A stretch of DNA of 64,000 nucleotides from Entrophospora sp. SA101 (lineage: Eukaryota > Glomeromycota > Glomeromycetes > Entrophosporales > Entrophosporaceae). Position numbers and translations under genes: made by a program. This document shows positions 35,221 through 44,534 of the stretch, piece after piece; positions within the stretch are counted from its first letter, which is position 1; each line of letters begins with the position of its first letter. The notes below the pieces were generated by a model that saw nothing but the letters and a program-made list of their open reading frames with translations, did no database searches and had not been told where the DNA came from. The stretch is from the NCBI GenBank assembly GCA_958430865.1, contig CAUDNR010000868.1, positions 46,987-110,986 on the forward strand, given 5' to 3'.

Positions 35221-35368
35221 AGTGATGTTAGCCGTTTAAAAATCCTTAGCCTGCTAAGCCGTTACTACCTAAATTGGTAATTCTATTTCTATAACCAGAA
35301 GGTAATACGGAAATCTATTACCAAATTTAGAAATTATGTATGCAGATTATTAGCCGGCTAACATCACT
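35221..35368. mobile_element. Hairpin MITE with AGTGATGTTAGCCG termini, copy 2
   Basis: This 148-bp copy is nearly identical to 29125-29273, differing by a few substitutions and a 1-bp deletion. It has the same internal hairpin. Low divergence means the family moved recently. Confidence 0.88.
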
Positions 35369-35477
35369 ACTTAAATCATTTAAAAGAGATCCATTAGTTG
35401 ACAATAATAATACCTGTTCCGATCCTTCTTTAGCACATAATAATAAAAGTAAGTTATATCATTTTCTAAACTTGGGT

Positions 35478-35655
35478 GATGTTAGCCGGCTTAGCCGCCT
35501 AAAAAAAAAATTTCTTAACATTCATTTTTACGTCTGGAATCTTAGTGCAGAATTCAATGGCATGGACATTTAGTTGATATGGGTCCACCTAAATTACTTA
35601 GAATGACAAAAAAAACATACATTTGCTCAAAAAGCAATATCATAGCAGGATAAAA
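35478..35655. repeat. Third partial copy of the distal duplicated segment
   Basis: TTTTTACGTCTGGAATC, TGATATGGGTCCACC and AGAATGACAAAAAAAACAT match 17280-17390 and 26850-26960. The copy starts at a GATGTTAGCCGGCTTAGCCG palindrome. Confidence 0.65.
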
Positions 35656-35663
35656 ATCATATT

Positions 35664-35835
35664 TTAATTCGAATTATTCGTTCTATTCGAATTATTCGTT
35701 CTATTCGAATTATTCGTTCTATTCGAATTATTTGTTCTATTCGTATTATTCTTTTTATTTGAATTATTCGTTTGATTTGAATTATTCGTTTTATTCGTTT
35801 ATTCGAATAAAACTTTTAATATAATTCGAATACTC
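35664..35835. repeat. Minisatellite of 18-bp ATTCGAATTATTCGTTCT units
   Basis: About six to eight units, the first ones nearly perfect and later ones diverged, contain the palindrome TTCGAA. Diverged relatives occur near 100-200 and 32500. Confidence 0.85.
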
Positions 35836-36322
35836 AAATTCATAATGAATAAAACAAATAATTTGAACCATTAAAGGCGAAATATTATAGTAAAAATAGT
35901 AAATAATCGTAATAATAATAACGATAGTAGTAGTAATAATAATACCGGAAAGCTTAGTATTAGTACCAGCGATTTATTTTGATCAAGCCATTTGCTAAGC
36001 GATCAAGTTATTTGCTAAGCGATCTATTTGATCAAGTCATTTCCTAAGCGATTTATTTGGCTAAGCCATTCATTGTTCGCATTACTACACTTAGTCACAC
36101 GGGGATGCGAAAGAAATGAAATAAGAAATATAATAAATAAATAAAGATATAAATAAAGTAAATAGAAATCAGCTTTAATCTTAATTCCAATAAATAACTG
36201 CATACAATTTGAAAAACAAAATTCGCTTTCATTTTTTTTATAAATACTCTTACAATAATCCCATACAATTTGAAAATCAAGAAAAAGTGAAAACTTGACA
36301 AAAATTATCTGAATAAATCAAA

Positions 36323-38080
36323 ATGAATTTCAATATTTCTCTTCTCTTTTTGATTATCTTTGCTGTTGTAGCTTTAGCAAGCCCAATTCATAACAATAAT
36401 TTGGTGAAGCGAGGTATTTCATTTATTATTATATTTACTATTACAATAATATATTGTTTTTGAAAAAATACTAACTGTTGGCTTTCATTTTATTTTAAAT
36501 AATAAATAGGCCCGTAAGTATTTTTGCACTATTATTACACTCAATATCATTGTTTTGAAAAAATATTAATTATTGGTTTTCATTTTATTCTAAATAATAA
36601 ATAGTGGTGTAAGTATTTTTGTACTATTATTACAGTCAATATCATTGTTTTTGAAAACATATTAACTGTTGGTTTTCATTTTATTTTTAAATAATAAATA
36701 GTGTGTGAGTGTTTTTATCATTTCATTATTAATATCATTGATTTTTTGAAAATATTAACTGTTGATTTTCATTTTATCTTAAATAATGAATAGAATGTGA
36801 GTATTCTCATCATTTCACTATTATTACAGTCAATAACATTGTTTTTGAAAAAATATTAACTGTTTGATTTTTGCTTTATCTTAAATAATAAATATAGGAA
36901 GTAAGTATTTCCATCATTTTACTATTATTACAATCAATATCATTGTTTTTGAAAAATATTAACTGTTAATTTTCATTTTATTTTAAATAATAAATAGCCC
37001 GTAAGTATTTTTATCATTTCACAGTCAATATCATTGTTTTTGAAAACATATTAACTGTTGATTTTCGTTTTATCTTAAATAATAATAAATAGAGTGTAAG
37101 TATTCTCATCATTTACTATTGTGACAGTCAATATCATTGTTTTTGAAAACATATTAACTGTTAATTTTTGTTTTATTTTAAATAATAAATAGTGTGTGGG
37201 TATTTTTATCATTTCATTATTATTACAGTCAATATCATTGTTTTTGAAAAAATACTAACTGTTGATTTTCATTTTATTTTAAATAATGGGTAGTGGGTAA
37301 GTATTTTCATCATTTCACTATTGTTACAGTCAATATCATTGTTTTTGAAAACATACTAACTGTTGATTTTCATTTTATTTTAAATAATAAATAGCAAGTA
37401 AGTATTCTCATCATTTTACTATTATTACACTCAATATCATTGTTTTTGAAAACATACTAACTGTTGATTTTTGTAAATAATGGGTAGCGGGTAAGTATTT
37501 TTATCATTTCATTATTATTACAGTCAATATCATTGTTTTTGAAAAAATACTAACTGTTGATTTTCATTGTATTTTAAATAATAAATAGCCTGTAAGTATT
37601 ATTATCATTTCACTATTGTTACAGTCAATATCATTGTTTTTGAAAACATATTAACTGTTGATTTTCATTTTATTTTAAATAATGGGTAGCCTGTAAGTAT
37701 TTTCATCATTTCACTATTGTTAAAGTCAATATCATTGTTTTGAAAAAATACTAACTGTTGATTTTCATTTTATTTTAAATAATGGGTAGCGGGTAAGTAT
37801 TCTCATCATTTCACTATTGTTACAGTCAATATCATTGTTTTTGAAAACATACTAACTGTTGATTTTGTTTTATCTTAAATAATGGGTAGTGGGTAAGTAT
37901 TTTTATTGTTTGCTATTATTACAGTTGAAAAATATTAACTGTTTGGTTTTCATTTTATTTTAAATAATGAATACAGGATGTAAGTATTCTCATCATTTCA
38001 CTATTGTTACCATTGTTTTTGTAAACATATTAACTGTTGGTTGATTTTCATTTTATTTTAAATAGAAATAGAGTAAATAA
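36323..38080 (+). CDS. Secreted peptide precursor built from tandem one-codon microexons
   Basis: Exon 1 (36323-36413) encodes 30 residues: a signal peptide (MNFNISLLFLIIFAVVALA) and a short pro-region ending in LVKR, a Kex2-type site. It stops one base into a codon at a GTATTT donor. Sixteen candidate microexons follow, each between a TAG/CAG acceptor and a GTAAGT/GTGAGT/GTGGGT donor: 36510-36513, 36605-36608 (4 nt each), then 3 nt at 36702, 36794, 36898, 36998, 37093, 37193, 37294, 37395, 37488, 37589, 37690, 37790, 37890 and 37977. The last exon is 38072-38080 (Ser-Lys-stop). Since 1+4+4=9, the frame resets and every later microexon is exactly one codon. The product is 49 aa and the peptide after KR is GPGCNEPSCWQRPPRWDSK. 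A CxxxxCW core, Trp residues and Kex2 release recall fungal alpha-type pheromones, but this is only an analogy. The splicing is inferred; the alternative is one 1.66-kb intron, giving KRE-stop. Confidence 0.7.
36414..38071 (+). repeat. Tandem array of 17 intron-like units
   Basis: Acceptor AGs end at 36509, 36604, 36701, 36793, 36897, 36997, 37092, 37192, 37293, 37394, 37487, 37588, 37689, 37789, 37889, 37976 and 38071, a period of 87-104 bp. The consensus has, in order, GTAAGTATTYTCATCATTTC, then ACTATTRTTACAGTCAATAT, CATTGTTTTTGAAAACATAC, a TACTAAC or ATTAAC branch-like site, GTTGATTTTCATTTTATTTT and AAATAATRRRTAG. The unit body is strongly conserved between copies, while the bases between each TAG and the next GT differ from copy to copy. 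Each unit is a complete spliceosomal intron by sequence signals. Confidence 0.92.
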
Positions 38081-38428
38081 AAGCTGTATTTGCTCTTTGG
38101 CTCTTTGATAACTTCATTTATCTCTTTAACTTTTTTTACTTTCATCTTATATTTATCTTTATTTTTTATTGTTGTTTATAATTTTTACGTTGCTTAAGAT
38201 TCATGCAAACTATAATGTTTATATTATAACATAGGAAGCGAGAATAAATATAAACAGTTCATACACAATAAGTGTTTATTATAATTTGAAAAGATTTATA
38301 TGTGTCAATTTAAATGGGAATGAAAATGAATAAAGTTACATCCAGTGTGCGGGCGCGCGTGTTACATTAAGGGTGGCCAATAATCTATTATGGTGCATGT
38401 CCATCTATAAATGTCAATAGTAATACAT
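38081..38428. other. Probable 3' UTR and flank of the microexon gene
   Basis: An AT-rich stretch follows the stop codon. A GC-rich patch, GTGTGCGGGCGCGCGTG, at about 38345 is out of keeping with the local composition. No gene is seen. Confidence 0.4.
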
Positions 38429-38514
38429 ATCTAAACTCGATAATTCGGACATTTATTCATATTATAAAGTACTTTAAATAATTGATTGCTGCATCCGACT
38501 TATCGAATTTAGAT
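38429..38514. mobile_element. Short element with ATCTAAACTCGATAATTCGG inverted ends
   Basis: ATCTAAACTCGATAATTCGG (left) is the imperfect inverse of CCGACTTATCGAATTTAGAT (right), 86 bp in all. Related half-sites lie at about 34808 and 34970. Confidence 0.65.
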
Positions 38515-38988
38515 GTAGATTTTTCCAATATTTTTTATATTATGCAAAGTGCAAAGAAAATTTTGTACATACAGTCAAAGCTCTCTATAACGAACCTCCA
38601 AAAACCCGAACTGCTCTCTATAATGAACTAAGGTGTTGGTCCCGATTTTTTGTTAATTAATTTTGCTCTGTATAACGAACTTTATAATTAAATTCTTTAT
38701 TCTGTATAATGAACTGCTTTTGAAAAATCATATGACAAATTTAAATATAAAATGGCGCTCTCTATACCGAACACAAAAATTGACATAAAAAAAAATTTAT
38801 TATTATTATTATTTGATACAAAGTATATTATACCGATTTCTTTCTTTAACTATAACGAAATACAAGCGATAAGAATACAATTGTTTATTAATTGATTGTT
38901 TACACACTACGTCTCTTTTGTTAAATCATTAATAAAAATAAAGAAAATAAATTAAAATACCAATTTTAGTTAAATATATAAAATATCC

Positions 38989-39201
38989 GTGTGCATTTTT
39001 TTTTTTAAAAAATATATTTTAAAATTCAATCAAATGTCAACTAAAAGAATAACTACTTTGACAGCTTTACAAAAGAAAGAAATATGTTTGTCGAAACAAA
39101 GGGATTCGAATATTTCTAACGTTGAACTTGCAGATATTTATAATGTTGGAAAATCTACAGTAACTGAGATTTTAAAAGAGGTTAATGTGCAATTTTCATA
39201 A
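38989..39201 (+). CDS. CENP-B N-terminal (psq) HTH fragment of a pogo-type transposase
   Basis: The 70-aa frame includes an in-frame internal Met that is the likely true start (MSTKRITTLTALQKKEICLS). The following helix-turn-helix NVELADIYNVGKSTVTEIL matches the DNA-binding head of Tigger/pogo transposases and CENP-B. It stops after the HTH, with no DDE catalytic domain, so it cannot transpose its own element. If expressed, it could act as a DNA-binding fragment. It lies inside the TIR-bounded element 38572-39522. Confidence 0.75.
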   Translation: MCIFFFKKYILKFNQMSTKRITTLTALQKKEICLSKQRDSNISNVELADIYNVGKSTVTEILKEVNVQFS

Positions 39202-39268
39202 TTATATTACGATCACATGACTATAAACGTGATGATTGATCGACACTTTCTTTATTATTATTATTATA

Positions 39269-39452
39269 CAGTGAACCCTTGTTTCAACGAGGTATAATTA
39301 AATTTTTGATACAACGAATTTTTTAAAAACGTTGTTACACATTATGAAAACATGTAAAATTCGTTGAAACGCGATTAGTAACCTTGTTTCAACGAATGTT
39401 GAATAAAATTTTCTTATATGTCCAGCAACTTCGTTGAAACAAGGGCAGACTG
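39269..39452. mobile_element. Nested pogo-like MITE with CAGTGAACCCTTGTTTCAACG ends
   Basis: CAGTGAACCCTTGTTTCAAC (left) faces the inverse of TTGAAACAAGGGCAGACTG (right), 184 bp, flanked by TA. Internal CGTTGAAAC words repeat. It is inserted inside the larger Tigger-like element and is therefore younger. Confidence 0.82.
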
Positions 39453-39961
39453 TATAGTGAACGCTCTCTACAACGAACCCCCTGTCCCGAGAATTTTTGT
39501 TCGTTATAGAGAGTTTTGACTGTATTCTAATTCAATTGAGGCCACATTTTTCACAACATAATAATAAAAAAGATCAACGATCGATTTTGTCACATGTGAT
39601 AAAACGAATGTCCACTATGCTCAAGTTCACATAGGCTTCATTTTCACGCACAACAGTTCTAAATAATTCAATTATGAAAAAGTAACCTGGTATGTGGCGT
39701 ATCACGAATAACTTTACAATGTTTGAATTTTCGCCATTTGCTCTAAATAAGTCGCCTTTATGATACTAATAAATCCGAGTATGAAACTTGTGCATATGAC
39801 ATTCAAAAAATAACATTGTTATGCCAAGATCTCATTGGATCTCAAAAAATGTGTTTATTATATATTATAATATTAATAAAAATGTTCAAATGAACATTAC
39901 ACACAATAGTAACAGGCTATTTATAGAGTGATATAAAAAAAAATATATTTATACAGTTTCT

Positions 39962-42268
39962 TTAAAGATTATCAGGACGAACCCATTCACTTTTAAGTCG
40001 TTCTCTCAAATCTTTTCTCAAAATTTTGCCGGAAGCGCTTTTAGGTATCTTATCAATAATGTAGACACCACCACGTAGTCGCATATGGTGAGCAACTTTT
40101 TCAGCCACGTAATCTTGAATGGATTTTTTAATTTGTTGGTGATCACTGGCGGCTGGATTTACTAGTTCGACATAAGCAACTGGTAATTCTGTAGCGTCTT
40201 GTTCTGAATATATGCCAACTACACCTGCATCGGAAATTATAGGGTTGGAAAGTAGAACTGATTCAAGTTCTGCAGGTGCAACTTGATGGCCCTAAAAAAA
40301 TTTGAGGTGATGATGAAAGGTGATGGTGATGAATAAGGGGATGAGGAATCAATTGATTAAAATTTATTTTAATTAACAAGTAAAAAAAAGAAAGATTGCA
40401 GACCTTATACTTGATAAGTTCTTTTACACGATCAACCAAGAAAACATTCCCTTTTTACAATAATAATAATAAACATGTCAATTAAAAATAAAAGAAAATA
40501 TTTTACATAACATTATATGATAAATAACAATTTACCATTTTCATCAATATAACCAAGATCTCCAGTATGAAAAAATCCATCTTTATCCATACATTCTTTA
40601 GTGGCTTTTTCATTATTAAGATAACCCTATTTTTTTGGAGGCTTTAGTCAAAGTAAATTAATTAACAATATTCATATATATATATATATGTATATGATTG
40701 GTACCTTCATGATGTTTGGACCACGAGCACATATTTCACCTTCTTCATTAACTCCAAGTTCTATCAAAAAAATTAATTATTTAGTTTTGAAGAATTAAAT
40801 TAAATTATTGTTATTACTTCTTATTACCTTTTCCATTTTCATCAATAAATTTTATCTCAACATTTGCTATAATAATTCCAGATGACCCTAAAAAAGAAAA
40901 TATTATTATTTATTTCTTTTTTTCTGATGAAATAATTCAAAACATAATTTTTTATATTACCAATTACAACATCATCAGTTTTACCCAATGTAAGCACTGG
41001 TGTAGTTTCAGTAAGTCCATAACCTTGCTTAAGAGGTATTTTCTTGAATTTGTCGTTGAACATCTTACTCAACTCTTTGCTCAATGGAGCAGCACCGCTT
41101 ACAATAAATTTTAAACTTGATAAATCATATTTGTCAACAACTGGGTTTTTAACCAGTTGAAGCAAAATCGGCGGAACTATATATCCAAGATTTATTTTAT
41201 AATCTTGTATTGTTTGACAAAATGAATTTATATCAAATTTTGATAAAAGTATTGCTGACGCTCCCTATTATTTATAATAAAAAAGTTTCATGAGAAGGAA
41301 GTTTTTTTAAAGAAACAAAATATTTTATTGAAAACTTACACTATAAGCTACTTGATGCAGAGTAATGTTCAATGCATATATATGAAAAAGTGGCTGTAAT
41401 GAAATAAGATAAAATATCATCATCAAACTCATAATCACGATTATGATAAATCATGAATCACAATCATCGTAATTATTATTATCCAATCTCACCAATATTC
41501 CCAAGAAGACAAGATCAGGAGTGAATTTCTCGAAATGATATACTTGTTCAAGATTAGCAATCATATTATAATGTGTGGTCTCAACACCTTTTTGTCTGCC
41601 AGTTGTACCAGAACTATAACACAAATAGGCAGTAGTTGATTTGACTTTTTCTTCGGTTGTATAATGAATAATTGCTGAATCATCATCATCCTTGTATAGA
41701 CTGGTGAATGGTTTAATGCCATTTTCAAGGTCTTCCTTTTCATCAAATACAAAGATCCTGGAAGTTGGTATTTTTACATTTTTTGCAGCTTCCAATACAG
41801 TAGGTAATAGTAATGGATGTGCAATGATGACTGATGCTCTGGAGTCGGATAGTTGATGTGTTAATTCATGAGCTTTATAACCAGAATTAGCTAATGTAAC
41901 AATTCCACCTGAAAAAAAAAAATTTTGCAAAAAATTGAAAATTTTTTTGTGGACAATAAATAAACTAGTTATTGATTAATTAATTAAATACCAGATGCAA
42001 TGACTCCAAATAACGCAATAGGATAATGGATGTGATTCAGGGAAACAATTGCCAAAACTTCTCCAGGTTTAAATCCAATTGATTTTAATCCACTGGCAAC
42101 CTTTCGAGTATAACTTTTAAATTCACCAAAAGTGATTTTTTCGTTAGTCAACCCATCAATGAAAATTGGTTTAGTATCAGGAATGGAATTAGGATTACTG
42201 GTCACATGATGATAAACATCAACATATGGGATTTTTAGATCAGGGAGTTTAGATTTAAATATAACCAT
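39962..42268 (-). CDS. 4-coumarate:CoA ligase-like acyl/aryl-CoA synthetase (paralogue 2, left-arm copy)
   Basis: Nine exons mirror the right-arm copy at 60540-62846 and encode 544 aa. All ANL motifs are present: [18 protein letters not shown] (about residues 190-207), [60 protein letters not shown] and [16 protein letters not shown] with the catalytic Lys. The C-terminus is RPDNL, so no PTS1. It is a paralogue of the 22968-25179 gene, with the same intron positions and a shared 3' flank of about 280 bp, but a different 5' flank. It is convergent with nothing; the start codon faces the GPCR's 3' end about 360 bp away. All exons are intact. Confidence 0.92.
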
Positions 42269-42630
42269 ATTTTTGTTGTTGGTTTAGATTTGTTAAATTT
42301 TGTATATATTTATTTTTTAAAAAAAAAAAAAAAAAAAAATGATAATATTGACATTATATATATATATTAAATTTTCCTAGAATCTAGAATATAAGCGGAG
42401 AAAAAAACCGGTTTTTCCATAAAAAGGATGACAATAACGGATCTCGCTTTAAAATTTACAGTGTTTATTATTATTAAGTTATTATATATATGTGTGTGTG
42501 TGTACACACATGTATATATATATCTATTAATACTACTATATAATAATATACAAAAAAAAAAAAAGAATATTCTATTTATAATATTAATTAATTACAATGA
42601 TAATTATAATATGATAACAATAATATTATA
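42269..42630. other. Intergenic spacer with homopolymer and TG/CA repeats
   Basis: It contains an A-run of more than 20 bases at about 42320, TA repeats and a GTGTGTGTGTACACACATGT stretch. There is no gene. The same tract lengths occur in the right arm (60178-60539). Confidence 0.6.
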
Positions 42631-44534
42631 TTAATACGCAGACGTCTCATTAACGGAATCTAAAGATTCAATTGAAGAAGATGAAAGAGTTCTTTGGTGA
42701 TGTCGATTATGTTGATGTAGATGAATATTGATTGTATTTTGTGATAAAGATGATGATGTTGTTGTTGGAGCATGTAATAAATCATTACCATAGCTATTTT
42801 TGTAACTATTATTAATTTTGTTAATGTCAACATTATTATTATTGTTATTAATGTTATAATTGATCAGTGTAGTTGAACTAGATCTATTATGAGATGATTT
42901 ATTGATTATTGGAGGATGTAATATGGTAATCATTGAAGGCGATGAAGAAGAAGAATAGTGGTGTTGTTGTTGTTGTGATTGTTGTGATTTAATTGATTCT
43001 TTTAGTTGACTTTTTCGTAGTTTTTGTTGTTTTAATCGAGATTTTTGTTGTTTGTCAAGTAGGAAACTACGTACAAACCATTTCATAAATTTACTCTTAC
43101 TTAGGATTGGTGATGATGATTTTTGTAGTGGTGTTATTGGGGGTAATGTTAATGATGAATTTCTAAAAGTTCTATTAAGGTTGGTGTTAGGTGGTGCAAT
43201 TGAAATTTCAGTTAATATTGGTGATGATTGGGGTTGAATTTTATTATTATTAAAATTATTATTAATGTTGTTGTTAATGTTGTCATTATTATTAGTGATA
43301 TTACCAATACTATTAAAAGATGCAGCTGTCGTTGCAGTTGCTGGTGTATTTGACGGAAACCTAAATTCTGATGGTGACAATGGTGGACTATTTAAAGAGA
43401 CAGTTGCTTTGCTATTATCGTCGTCGAACGGCTTCACAAAGCCATAACTATCCACCAAAACTCTTTTATACCTTCTAAAACCATTATGTAAAGCTGGATC
43501 GAATACGAATGCAAAAAAATTAAAAATTCCAGGAGAACATGTTCCAATAATTGACCAAAAAATTATAGCCTGAGGCTCGGTTCGATTTTTTTTGTGCACT
43601 GAAGTATAAATAAGTTCCACCAAGATACCGCTTACATTGAGCAAAGGTATTAACGCATAAAGAGAAATACGACTAACCAATTTTAACAATAATAATTTTT
43701 TGTGTCTGGCTTTTACTGATAAGGTTTTATTGCTTTTTGAAGATTGTATGACTTCTGCCAATTGACGATGTTCAAAGATCAATTTACACACCACAATCAT
43801 CAAAACCGTTGTACAATAAATCATTGATATTGTTATTGGAATGAAAAATGTTAAAATTGACCACCATCTTGTTGCCTCGGAATAACCTTCTCTGTATAAA
43901 CAATCAATGACATCAATGTCAAAGCCAAATCTATTATAGACTAGCGGTGGTATGTTTATAATTAATGCTGTTAGAAACGCTACCGGAACATACCATCTAT
44001 CTGAAAATCTTGAAACTTTTCTTCTGTGAAGAAAAACAACCTGCAATCACCAAGAAAATAAATTTTTTTGCTATTAATAATTTGTAATAATACTAAAAAA
44101 TCAATATTTACGCTAACAATAATTCTAATTACCTGTAGATTGAATGCAATCATAACAGTTAGAAATAAATATAACTGAGGGAAAAAACTCATTCCAAATC
44201 CAATAGCAGTGCATAATGTACCATCTACAGGAATCCATAGCGTGTACGCCAACACAGTTCCACCATTTAACATATCCACAAAGGAAATCATTGCAGTCAA
44301 CCTCAATGATACACGATCGACCAACTTTCTATCATAAAGCCACATAATGGTCATGATAAATAATACCAAGAAACCACATGAAATACTTATAATGCTTAGA
44401 TAAAAATTTAATTTGTCGTAAGTTGCTTCTAATCGAAAATGTTCAATGTCCTGTGTAAACTCTGGATTCACACCGTAATCTACGTAAGGGGCATTTGGAT
44501 CAGTGTTTGGGTCATAACTAGTATCATTACTCAT
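42631..44534 (-). CDS. Seven-TM receptor, cAMP-receptor/Git3-like (left-arm copy)
   Basis: Two exons (44534-44133 and 44040-42631) encode 603 aa, the same as the right-arm copy. An extracellular N-terminus with an NDT sequon precedes seven hydrophobic helices at about residues 43-66, 76-100, 108-132, 148-168, 194-220, 252-276 and 290-314. Cys108 at the top of TM3 and Cys181 in extracellular loop 2 can form the conserved disulfide. The long cytosolic tail (about 290 aa) is Asn/Gln/Ser-rich with basic patches, a likely phosphorylation and arrestin-type region. The overall pattern (YDRKLVDRVSLRLTAMISFV after TM1) fits fungal cAMP-receptor-like or glucose-sensing GPCRs, not the Ste2 or Ste3 pheromone receptors. 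The ligand is unknown. Confidence 0.87.

Larger units (their letters stand above)
38572..39522. mobile_element. Pogo/Tigger-like transposon, non-autonomous
   Basis: The termini CAGTCAAAGCTCTCTATAAC and GTTATAGAGAGTTTTGACTG are inverted and flanked by TA, the Tc1/mariner-pogo target duplication. The 951-bp element carries a start of a CENP-B/psq-type transposase but no DDE domain. Subterminal CTCTGTATAACGAAC words repeat inside the left end. A second transposon is inserted at 39269-39452. Confidence 0.85.

Noticed and set aside
36414..38071. The regular array with variable short segments as a CRISPR-like array
   Set aside because: The period is 87-104 bp with only 3-4 nt variable segments, the repeats carry intron signals, and the DNA is clearly eukaryotic.
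43052..43447. Plus-strand frames opposite the receptor tail
   Set aside because: They are shadows of the Asn/Gln-rich coding sequence on the minus strand.
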